From Nemertoderma westbladi (taxonomy: Eukaryota; Xenacoelomorpha; Nemertodermatida; Nemertodermatidae), in assembly GCA_032718475.1 (NCBI GenBank), contig JAUCBJ010005675.1, forward strand, positions 1 to 64,000: DNA of 64,000 bases. Direction: 5' to 3'. This document shows, piece by piece, positions 54,673 to 64,000 of this stretch. A model generated the notes under the pieces. That model saw nothing but the letters and a program-made list of their open reading frames with translations, made no database searches and was not told the DNA's origin. A program made the translations under genes and the position numbers. Within the stretch, counting starts at the first letter, position 1; each line of letters starts with the position of its first letter.

Positions 54673-57600
54673 CTAGGTTCTCCCACTACCTGATTGGTTA
54701 CTTCCATCCAACGAATTAAGAGACGACCTGCGCTGTGACGGATCAACCAATGAGCTGGTAGTAAAGAGTTTATACCAACCAATCGTAGGCGTTGGCAGTT
54801 TGAGATCATCCAATAGTATTTGAGCGACGCCCATGAAGACTTTACGATCCATTCTCCCATAGTCGCCCCAGACCGTGACCTACAATGATAAATATAAATC
54901 CGTTAAATAAGAAATGATTACAGTAATAATCACTCGTTACTGATGGGTCATTGTTGTTGTTGATGAGTCACTTAGTTACATGACAACACACTAAATCCAA
55001 CAGTTAGTTGGCCTATTGCGTTTTTGACAAAATGAATCGCGATATACTTATACCGTGTGTGTGTAACAGCGGCAACCTCGCACAACATTATGTCACGAGG
55101 CGTGACGTGGTTATGGTGAGGGTGTAAGAGGAAGATGCTCGGTAAAAAATAATAGAGAAATATATTCATTTATTATTAGTTATCTATAATAATAAAAACT
55201 GAAACATTATTTATATCCAACCTGTAAGACTTTCCCAGACGGGTCTATATCATTGAATATCATCTTCTGATGGTAGACTGGATCCAGAGTCTGTCTCGAC
55301 ACTATAGACTTCTGTTTCTCGATGCATCGCTTCCCGTCCATCACGTAGAGTTTCACGCAGGTCGCCGGCGCGGATTTCGCTCCGAGTTTCGGTTTGAGTC
55401 CGGCACCGCGTTTAACTTCGATCTCGAGTTGACCGCGACGCAGTGCTAGCTGCAGTTGGATCTTACCGAGACATGGTGAACCGAGAACCTGAGGACGGTA
55501 AATAGAGACGAGGTCAGTCAACCAAACAGCAGTGAAACAGAGCTGAAGATAGTCTCTCGAACGGTATCGGGTGTTACGGCAATCAGACAACCCACCCCTC
55601 AGCCAACCATAAAAAAAGTTAAAAAATCATCCTACCAGTAGATCATTAACCGGATATCCGTTAACCACCAGTCGACTCATCAGTTAACCAACCAGTCGAC
55701 CCACCAGTTAACCCACCAGTCGACTCACCCGTTAACCAACCAGTCGACTCACCTGTCTGCCAACCAGTCGACCCACCAGTTAACCAACCAGTCGACCCAC
55801 CAGTTAACCAACCAGTCGACTCACCTGGCTGCCAACCAGTCGGCCCACCAGTTAACCAACCAGTCGACTCACCTGTCTACCAACCAGTCGACCCACCAGT
55901 TAACCAACCAGTCGAACCACCAGTTAACCAACCAGTCGACTCACCTGTCTGCCAACCAGTCGACCCACCAGTTAACCAACCAGTCGACCCACCAGTTAAC
56001 CAACCAGTCGACCCACCCTTTAACCAACCAGTCGACTCACCAGTTAACCAACAAGTCGACCCACCCTTTAACCAACCAGTCGACTCACCTGTCTGCCAAC
56101 CAGTCGACCCACCAGTTAACCAACCAGTCGACTCACCTGTCTGCCAACCAGTCGACCCACCCGTTAACCAACCAGTCGACTCACCTGTCTGCCAACCAGT
56201 CGAACCACCAGTTAACCAACCAGTCGACCCACCAGTTAACAAACTAGTCGACTCACCTGTCTGCCAACCAGTCGACCCACCAGTTAAATAACCAGTCGAC
56301 CCACCCGGTTACCAACCAGTTGACTCACCTGTCTGCCAACCAGTCGACCCACCAGTTAACCAACCCGTCGACCCACCCGTTAACCAACTAGTTGACTCAC
56401 CTGTCTGCCAACCAGTCGGCCCACCAGTTAACCAACCAGTCGACCCACCAGTTAACAAACTAGTCGACTCACCTGTCTGCCAACCAGTCGACCCACCAGT
56501 TAAATAACCAGTCGACCCACCCGGTTACCAACCAGTTGACTCACCTGTCTGCCAACCAGTCGACCCACCAGTTAACCAACCAGTCGACCCATCCGTTAAC
56601 CCACCAGTCGACTCACCTGTCTGCCAACCAGTCGACCCACCAGTTAACCAACCAGTCGACCCGCCAGTTAACCAACTAGTCGACTCACCCGTCTGCCAAC
56701 CAGTCGACCCACCAGTTAAATAACCAGTCGACCCACCCGGTTACCAACCAGTTGACTCACCTGTCTGCCAACCAGTCGACCCACCAGTTAACCAACCAGT
56801 CGACCCATCCGTTAACCCACCAGTCGACTCACCTGTCTGCCAACCAGTCGACCCACCAGTTAACCAACCAGTCGACCCGCCAGTTAACCAACTAGTCGAC
56901 TCACCCGTCTGCCAACCAGTCGACCCACCAGTTAAATAACCAGTCGACCCACCCGGTTACCAACCAGTTGACTCACCTGTCTGCCAACCAGTCGACCCAC
57001 CAGTTAACCAACCAGTCGACCCATCCGTTAACCCACCAGGTGACTCACCTGTCTGCCAACCAGTCGACCCACCAGTTAACCAACCAGTCGACCCGCCAGT
57101 TAACCAACTAGTCGACTCACCCGTTAACCAACCAGTCGACTCACCTGTCTGCCAACCAGTCGACCCACCAGTTAACCAACCAGTCGACACACCAGTTAAA
57201 CAATCAGTCGACCCACCCGTTAACCAACCAGTCGACTCACCTGTCTGCCAATCAGTCGACCCACCAGTTAACCAACCAGTCGACCCGCCAGTTAACCAAT
57301 CAGTCGACTCACCCGTTAACCAACCAGTCGACTCACCTGTCTGCCAACCAGTTTACCCACGAGTTGGGGAACAACCAGTCGACCCACCCGTTAACCAACC
57401 AGTCGACTCACGTGGCTGCCAACCAGTCGACCAACCCGTTAACCAACCAGTCGACTCACCTGGCTGCCAACCAGTCGACCCACCAGTTAAATAACCAGTC
57501 GACCCACCCGTTAACCAACCAGTCGACTTACCTGTCTGCCAACCAGTTGCCCGGGCCCCAGATCATCTATAAAGTCACCGAACTGTCCGTCTGGCCCGAC

Positions 57601-57749
57601 TCTATACGAGGCGGCTCCCGACTGTTGCGCGTCTGAGTCAGTAGAATCCCGACTACTCCAGCTGCTCGTGGTGGCCGCCATCCTCGAACGGAGGTCAGTG
57701 ACCCCAACCTCTTCGCACCGTTGAATAGAAACCCGTTTCTTTGCCTGAC
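54673..57749 (-). CDS. Rims: RIM active-zone protein, C-terminal C2B exons
   Basis: Three exons on -: 57749-57532, 55488-55222 and 54879-54673 (TAG). Splice sites are CTTGCAG|GT, CAG|GTAAGT, CCTCAG|GT, CAG|GTTGGA and TTGTAG|GT, and the frame is kept throughout. The first exon encodes FGDFIDDLGPGQLVGRQ, the linker before RIM C2B. The second and third encode the C2B domain: RGQLEIEVKRGAGL, APATCVKLYVMDG, RQTLDPVYHQKM, VTVWGDYGRMDRK, VFMGVAQILLDDL and GWYKLF, then a Ser-rich C-terminus. RIM scaffolds presynaptic vesicle priming and calcium channels, and its C2B domain does not bind calcium. Upstream exons (Rab-binding, PDZ and C2A domains) lie beyond 57749 and are not seen in this window. Confidence 0.9.
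55661..57530 (-). repeat. tandem repeat carrying copies of a 5' splice site
   Basis: This array fills nearly the whole RIM intron (55489-57531). Sub-units of ~20-24 bp share a CCAGTCGAC core. One recurrent sub-unit reads on the - strand GGCAGACAG|GTGAGTCGAC, the same as the last bases of the exon at 57532 plus its donor (GGCAGACAG|GTAAGTCGAC). I count about 24 copies, a few with one substitution. Higher-order units of roughly 240 bp recur at 56240-57000. Confidence 0.9.
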
Positions 57750-58075
57750 CTGCAAGTAAAAATATATATGTAACAAATAAAGTTGCACCAAATATGTATA
57801 AATAAAACTATATACAAAATAAATTATTAAAACAAATAATAATTGTAGCGGCAACAAAATATATATTATAGATGTAGTTGACGCAAATATATAGAATAAC
57901 TGCAGTTGGAATAAATATATAGAACGAACTGCGAAGCTGCTTCTATTCCTTAATTCATATTTTACATTATTAATTCGCCGAGATGGAATTTACATAAATT
58001 CCCTCGAAGCAACAACACCAAGCTATCATATCTACATGCATGCATACAGTATACACCATCATGCCCCATAATAAT
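57750..58075 (-). other. RIM upstream intron
   Basis: AT-rich sequence upstream of the acceptor at 57750-57751. A pyrimidine-rich stretch (TTTTTACTTGCAG on -) precedes the splice site. Confidence 0.6.
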
Positions 58076-58730
58076 AGTGTCGTAATTCAATGACATGCCT
58101 ACCAAAAGATTTACATTTCTCAACTCGATAGTATCACCTCCTTGGAGGGTGAGCCAGAATGTTTATTTACGCATTCGCATATTAATTACAAGCGTTTGAA
58201 AAAGTGTCTCCGCCGATATTGCACCAGTTACACCGCAGTTATTCTTCAACCTTATAGTGATTTGTTGGTACTGTTGGAAATAGGCCGTTGCATGGATTCC
58301 AGAAATGTAATGAAATATGAATTTCTTGCGAAATGTGGGCGTTTGAAGTTGGGTGTGTTTGCTACCGCTGCAGGCTATATAATATATTTAACAAATAAAA
58401 TTTAAAATGTAGCTGGGCAACAATGTAATACCTATATAATATTTATATTACGTAGGTATTCATAAATACACAAAGGAAATAGGCCGTTGCATGGATTCCA
58501 GAAATGTAATGAAATATGAATTTCTTGCGAAATGTGGGCGTTTGAAGTTGGGTGTGTTTGCTACCGCTGCAGGCTATATAATATATTTAACAAATAAAAT
58601 TTAAAATGTAGCTGGGCAACAATGTAATACCTATATAATATTTATATTACGTCGGTATTCATAAATACACAAAAATGGTTTAGAATAAAGTTTGGTTTGG
58701 AGGAGGGGTACCGCACTGAATTACGACACT
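58076..58730. mobile_element. 655-bp element with Polinton-like 17-bp inverted ends
   Basis: Ends AGTGTCGTAATTCAATG (58076-58092) and, inverted, AGTGTCGTAATTCAGTG (58714-58730). The same motif closes the Polinton remnant at 6159-6175. The interior has an 87-codon + ORF (58142-58405) of no recognised family and a 199-bp tandem duplication. No 6-bp target duplication is evident (AATAAT left, ATATTC right). Confidence 0.55.
58276..58673. repeat. 199-bp tandem duplication
   Basis: 58276-58474 is repeated at 58475-58673 with one visible substitution near the end. The duplication includes the last part of the 87-codon ORF. Confidence 0.9.
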
Positions 58731-60364
58731 ATATTCCTGAGAATGGGGTAAAAGTGATAACGGAAATAACCGTTGGTTAGAGTTGCTATGCAACCAAATA
58801 AACTTGCCTTTAACGGTGAGGAGTCTAACAAAATTCAGTTTCCCCGATTTACTCATATTAACTTTTGTATTACATTATATATTCTGTTGATTTGTTTAAC
58901 AACTGTGTCCTGCTAAATTTTGACACAGTTTTTATTTGAGCTATGAAAATAGGATATGATGCTGTACAAACAAAAATTAATTTTTTTTTTAAATTATACA
59001 CGTGTAAGGGAGAATTTTGGATATAAATATACTTATTACTAAAAATTTGATATTTATATGAAAATGTTAGACAATCAAATATAAAAACAACTTAAATATA
59101 GCACATTGAAGTTTAATAAAATGGCCTGTATTTAATAACATGTGGGATCCATTGCATATATAAATTATTGCCAAGTCGCATCGCGTAGCCCAGAGGAACT
59201 ATTATTAGCCATCGATATATAGATCGGATTCTTTGTAAACCGAATGCTAAAAGCGAAGGAGCATCCAGTTTATTGCTAGGACAACCATGTGCTACTCTGC
59301 TATGTTTGTATAGGGTTAGTATGTCGGGTATACAAAGATGATCTCGTTTTATTGATCAACTCTGCCATGGAATTCTGTATTGTATTCCGCAACTACACCC
59401 TAACAACACGCCACACAGAACGCAGTAAGTAAAACATAATGTATTATAGCCGATAAGTGCGAATATAATAATATGGTCTCGATCTCTCGAATGTTCACCA
59501 TGGTAATGGAGACATTTAATTATTCGCTCAAAATATTGCAAAACAAAACGTGGCATGGTTACCACGCACGGCTTTGTTTATGTCTAACGGTGCTTTATGT
59601 ATACGGCACGGCGTCATTCCCATCAGCTTTATATTAAGGGGGGGGGGGGGGGGGGGGGGGGATAATAAAGAATTTAAGAAAAATTGTGTGTGTGTATCTA
59701 TATTGTATATTGGCTTAAAGTATAATAATAATAAACCGAATAATAATAATAATAATAAACCGAATGGTATTATCTAAAATAGCGGGAAGGTTTGAATTGT
59801 TCCTTAAACTTTAAACGCCCATATCTCACAATGACGTTTTTTCATGAAAAAGGCTATTTCTCTGCCAATTTTAAGTGAAATGAGTTGAAATTTGGTACAC
59901 TTGTTAAGATTGCCCTTCTCCATACTTCTGAACAAATTTGGTTGGAAATGCCCTGGAGCCTTTTGATATCAAAAAGGCCTTAAAAATGCCCTTTTTGGGG
60001 CCTTTTTGTTCTAAAAAGGCTCCAGAGCATTTGAGGCAAAATTTGTTCAGAAGAACTGGATACAGGTTTCTTCTGAACCTATATTGCAAATTTCGACAAA
60101 TTTCAACAAATATTGGTGGAAAAATAGCCCTTGGCGCAAAAAGGCACTTTTGGCCATTACGGAGCCATTTTGGGGCCAATTTAAAAAATATTTGGTTTGG
60201 TTATTCTCACAGAGTCCAAACGATGTAGCACAAAAAATAATTTTCACCTAATTTTATGGTCCAGAGACACAAAAATGTGAGGTTCAATTTGGGGGTGCTA
60301 CCCTTAAAGAAATGTTGAACATTATACAAGCAAGAAATAGAACTTGGCAAATTTAAAAGGATCA
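58731..60364. other. no gene seen
   Basis: AT-rich sequence with a run of about 24 G at 59638-59661, a short AAT repeat near 59725-59760 and a hairpin at 59926-60057. It probably lies within a large RIM intron. Confidence 0.45.
59926..60057. repeat. imperfect inverted repeat (hairpin)
   Basis: CTTCTGAACAAATTT and TGGAGCCTTTT at 59926-59963 are mirrored by AAAAAGGCTCCA and AAATTTGTTCAGAAG at 60015-60057. The centre contains further palindromic AAAAAGGC words. Confidence 0.7.
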
Positions 60365-62165
60365 AATTTCAAGAGTCCTTGCCGGATTGAGGATGGAGTC
60401 CTTGCTGGGATGAGGATGGAGTCCTTGCCGGATTGAGGATGGAGTCCTTGCTGGGATGAGGATGGAGTCATTGCTGGGATGAGGAAGGAGTCCTTGCTGG
60501 GATGAGGATGGAGTCCTTGCTGGGATGAGGATGGAGTCCTTGCTGGGATGAGGATGGAGTCCTTGCTGGATTGAGGATGGAGTCCTTGCTGGGATGAGGA
60601 TGGAGTCCTTGCTGGGATGAGGATGGAGTCCTTGCTGGGATGAGGATGGAGTCCTTGCTGGGATGAGGATGGAGTCCTTGCTGGGATGAGGATGGAGTCC
60701 TTGCTGGATTGAGGATGGAGTCCTTGCTGGGATGAGGATGGAGTCCTTGCTGGGATGAGGATGGAGTCCTTGCTGGGATGAGGATGGAGTCCTTGCTGGG
60801 ATGAGGAAGGAGTCCTTGCTGGGATGAGGATGGAGTCCTTGCCGGATTGAGGATGGAGTCCTTGCTGGGATGAGGATGGAGTCCTTGCCGGATTGAGGAT
60901 GGAGTCCTTGCTGGGATGAGGATGGAGTCCTTGCTGGGATGAGGATGGAGTCCTTGCTGGGATGAGGAAGGAGTCCTTGCTGGGATGAGGATGGAGTCCT
61001 TGCCGGATTGAGGATGGAGTCCTTGCTGGGATGAGGATGGAGTCCTTGCCGGATTGAGGATGGAGTCCTTGCTGGGATGAGGATGGAGTCCTTGCTGGGA
61101 TGAGGAAGGAGTCCTTGCTGGGATGAGGATGGAGTCCTTGCTGGGATGAGGATGGAGTCCTTGCTGGGATGAGGATGGAGTCCTTGCTGGATTGAGGATG
61201 GAGTCCTTGCTGGGATGAGGATGGAGTCCTTGCTGGGATGAGGATGGAGTCCTTGCTGGGATGAGGATGGAGTCCTTGCTGGGATGAGGATGGAGTCCTT
61301 GCTGGGATGAGGATGGAGTCCTTGCTGGATTGAGGATGGAGTCCTTGCTGGGATGAGGATGGAGTCCTTGCTGGGATGAGGATGGAGTCCTTGCTGGGAT
61401 GAGGATGGAGTCCTTGCTGGGATGAGGATGGAGTCCTTGCTGGGATGAGGATGGAGTCCTTGCTGGGATGAGGATGGAGTCCTTGCTGGGATGAGGATGG
61501 AGTCCTTGCTGGGATGAGGATGGAGTCCTTGCTGGGATGAGGATGGAGTCCTTGCTGGGATGAGGATGGAGTTCTTGCTGGGTTGAGGATGGAGTCCTTG
61601 CTGGGATGAGGATGGAGTCCTTGCTGGGATGAGGATGGAGTCCTTGCTGGGATGAGGATGGAGTCCTTGCTGGATTGAGGATGGAGTCCTTGCTGGGATG
61701 AGGATGGAGTCCTTGCTGGGATGAGGATGGAGTCCTTGCTGGGATGAGGATGGAGTCCTTGCTGGGATGAGGATGGAGTTCTTGCTGGGATGAGGATGGA
61801 GTCCTTGCTGGGATGAGGATGGAGTCCTTGCTGGGATGAGGATGGAGTCCTTGCTGGATTGAGGATGGAGTCCTTGCTGGGGTGAGAATTGAGTCCTTGC
61901 TGGGATGAGGATGGAGTCCTTGCTGGGATGAGGATGGAGTCCTTGCTGGGCTGAGGAGTGAGTCCTTGCTGGGCTGAGGATGGAGTCCTTGCTGGGATGA
62001 GAATGGAGTCCTTGCTGGGATGAAGATGTAGTCCTTGCTGGGATGAGGATGGAGTCCTTGCTGGGATGAGAATGGAGTCCTTGCTGGGATGAGGATGGAG
62101 TCCTTGCTGGGGTGAGGATGGAGTCCTTGCTGGGATGAGGATGGAGTCCTTGCTGGGCTGAGGAT
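60365..62165. repeat. 23-bp minisatellite
   Basis: About 78 units of CCTTGCTGGGATGAGGATGG plus AGT. Variants with CCGGATTGAGG, TGGATTGAGG and GAGGAAGG recur in a patterned way, suggesting higher-order repeats in the left half. The right end (61870-62165) is more diverged. The unit lacks stops on - in any phase, so three long overlapping ORFs (up to 639 codons) exist as a by-product. Confidence 0.95.
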
Positions 62166-62230
62166 ACCAAATCTCTGGATTGATGATTCCAAATATCTCT
62201 CTAAAAACGGCCAAGTACAGTGCCAACCCG

Positions 62231-62300
62231 CTTCTAATCAAGGAATGGTTAGAGCGTCAGACTTCCAATCTGAAGATCTCGTGTTCGATCCCACCTAGTC
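62231..62300 (+). repeat. tRNA-like SINE head
   Basis: AATGGTTAGAGCG (D arm, A box-like) is followed by TCAGACTTCCAATCTGA, a perfect 5-bp anticodon stem with a 7-nt loop and a TCC (Gly-like) anticodon. GTTCGATCC, a B box, comes next. The T stem does not pair properly and no acceptor stem closes, so it is a tRNA-derived repeat rather than a working tRNA gene. Confidence 0.45.
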
Positions 62301-62462
62301 GTCAATGCCTATTGAAAGCTGTGCACAACGAAGGCTATAAAAACCTCTGGATGGCTTTTATACTAAAACGCGACGCGGGCTGTATTGTGCAAGTACAATC
62401 TCCAACCAGACCTTGTTCAGCAATGGTGTTGTCTCATTGGCCCCACTAAGCTTGAAATTTGA

Positions 62463-62684
62463 ACGGATGAATGGGGCCGCCTCCGCTTTGGAGGATATTC
62501 CTTTCGCCGTGATGACCAGCCCGTGCACGATCTGATGCCTTGGTGGAATAAACTTGGTGGACAGCCCATGACTTTCTTAAGACGCCTCTTAAAGGACACT
62601 GGCCTTGAAGATGCGGATGATCTCGCGAATGTCTTGGGGGGTAGTGAGTTGTGGGGGTGCAATTTTGACGATGAGCCTGCATAG
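62463..62684 (+). pseudogene. LINE ORF2 C-terminal fragment
   Basis: It encodes DEWGRLRFGGYSFRRDDQP, GGQPMTFLRRLLKDTGLEDA and DDLANVLGGSELWG, ending at a TAG. It is the same family as the - strand tail at 9485-9832 (GGQPMIFLRRILKD, DLANVMSDRELW). An in-frame TGA at 62460-62462 separates it from a short upstream match. It follows the tRNA-like head by ~160 bp. Confidence 0.65.
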
Positions 62685-62811
62685 TAATCTCAATGCAGCA
62701 TGTCGATTGCAGTTTAGTAATATATATAGTGTAGTCAAAGATTAAGTTGGTTATGGCAACATGCTATAACCTGATTTCTTGCGTGCTAACATGACACGTT
62801 CGTGGGGACTT

Positions 62812-63412
62812 CGCGCAGCACGTAGTCGGCAAGCCTTGGCATACGGTTCATATAGAGCAAATGGGGCATGTCTAGTTTGGACCCCATATCCCATGCTATA
62901 AATGTATTCATTCGTTACATACAATCATATGTTAATCCGCTAGGTGGTGTCAAATTGTTATTCTGCAATTTCGTACTTACCAGTGCAGCACTGTATAGCA
63001 GTACCGTACCGGTAGGCCTATGTCATTACTTCTGAGTCTCTAGCGGATCCCCAATTAAATGTCTTAACTTTTCAATTTCGTAAAAGATAGACTTCATGAT
63101 TCTCTACCGGCCACCAAAATTTCAGCTCAGGAAAATGAGGCCTTCTCGAGAAATTTAACATTTTCTAAAAACCACATAATCTGTCGTAGCTGACGTCAGA
63201 CTGCATGATTTTTCACCAAACTTTACAAACTTTCTAAACTTTCTCTCTACTACTTACCTACTAAGTTTGGTTCAATTCCGAACCAGCAATGCCGAGATAT
63301 TCGCGTTCAAACATTTACCAGACGGACGGACAGACAGACAGACGGACATGCCCCATTTGCCCTATATGAACCGTATGCCAAGGCTCCCTTTACACTACAT
63401 CGCGCCTATGCC
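62812..63412. mobile_element. inverted-repeat (MITE-like) element
   Basis: GCCTTGGCATACGGTTCATA at 62834-62853, continuing to GGGGCATGTC, is mirrored at 63346-63385. Weaker similarity extends to the outer ends (GCGC...GTAGT). A GACG/GACA microsatellite lies just inside the right arm (63320-63345). There is no transposase. Confidence 0.6.
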
Positions 63413-64000
63413 TCATTCGCCGGCCAATAAACACACCAGTACTGCAATCCTGCAAAGTGTTTATCACACGCCATTATGTATAGTTATTCACATATTTGTG
63501 TGTAAAGTATGTAAAGAGGATTATTGCATATTACAAAAATATATTTTGATGGAATTTCATAAAATGTCTTAAAAACTGGAATTAAGTTTAAAACATTTCT
63601 TCGACCGAATTAAAAGTTATTAAATTTTAGTGTTTTTCATGTAAATAATATTGGTTGAGAAAAACGATATTTGAAATAATAAGTAATTTGGTAATTGAAC
63701 CTGTGTATCTGTTATAGCAACTATACCGTCGAGTGGTAACAAAATAAACAGACAAGTCACTATTATATGATGTAATTACACAGTTCCGTAATGTGCTATG
63801 CAACAACGCGTTGTTCATATAGTCACGGTGTTAAGTTGTTAAGGTGTTACTTGGAATTTTGTAATAGAAATATTTCCACGCAATTACAAAAATGAATTAA
63901 TTTTTGTAAAGACACATACGTTTGCTCGGTGTTCCAAGTAAATACGAGCGATTGTACCAAAACTGACGAAACCAGTTTGCCATATGAGAAATCTTTCCAA
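63413..64000. other. no gene seen
   Basis: AT-rich sequence without recognisable coding or repeat structure. Confidence 0.45.

Noticed and set aside
55877-57190. Repeat ORFs rich in STGWLTGG in the RIM intron
   Set aside because: They lie wholly inside the intronic array and are not in frame with the RIM exons.
58142-58405. The 87-codon ORF of the small element as a known Polinton gene
   Set aside because: No match to any recalled Polinton protein. It is kept only as part of the element description.
60322-62241. Three overlapping - strand ORFs of 574-639 codons
   Set aside because: They are products of the 23-bp minisatellite read in three phases, with no unique domain.
62231-62300. Functional tRNA-Gly gene
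   Set aside because: The T stem does not pair and there is no matching acceptor stem.

Overview
The window is animal nuclear DNA, most likely from a marine invertebrate bilaterian. The evidence is two spliced animal genes with consensus GT-AG introns (an Msx-like homeobox gene on + and the 3' end of a RIM synaptic active-zone gene on -), dispersed in AT-rich DNA that is crowded with mobile elements. The species cannot be fixed from the sequence alone.

Layout. 1-648: the 3' end of an unrecognised ORF. 1942-6175: a decayed Polinton/Maverick block on the - strand (DNA-packaging ATPase, adenovirus pX-like protein, a small basic ORF, a frameshifted retroviral-type integrase and two overlapping penton-like proteins), ending on the right at a 17-bp terminal motif that reappears inverted around 58076-58730. 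6548-8817: a broken gene with decapeptide QP repeats followed by divergent cold-shock-like domains. 9418-12964: fragments of non-LTR retrotransposons. 13320-37166: one 43-bp minisatellite array, split by a 13.3-kb BEL/Pao retrotransposon (17235-30557, 5-bp target duplication GAAGG) and by a Penelope-like element (31021-37138, 10-bp duplication GAATAAAGGA). The Penelope-like element is itself split by a 1510-bp P-superfamily transposon (35505-37014, 7-bp duplication GTAATAC). 37500-41130: a foldback element and an hAT-like MITE. 42013-45761: the homeobox gene in three exons, with a TTAA-flanked MITE in intron 1. 46850-47312: another reverse-transcriptase fragment. 54673-57749: the last three visible RIM exons. 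60365-62165: a 23-bp minisatellite. 62231-62684: a tRNA-like head upstream of a LINE 3' end. 62812-63412: an inverted-repeat element.

Most notable observations. (1) The RIM intron at 55489-57531 is almost entirely a tandem repeat whose unit carries a copy of the flanking exon's last bases and its 5' splice site, giving about two dozen decoy donors. (2) The BEL/Pao element carries, after pol, two overlapping ORFs. The first resembles a DEDD 3'-5' exonuclease fold that has apparently lost acidic residues, and the second has CCHC zinc knuckles. (3) The nested insertions have readable target duplications and give a relative order of events. (4) The two LTRs of the BEL element are nearly identical outside one module, yet differ by 620 bp through amplification of that module, while gag-pol carries several stops and frameshifts. 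Nearly every transposon ORF is broken. The two host genes look intact as far as they are covered.
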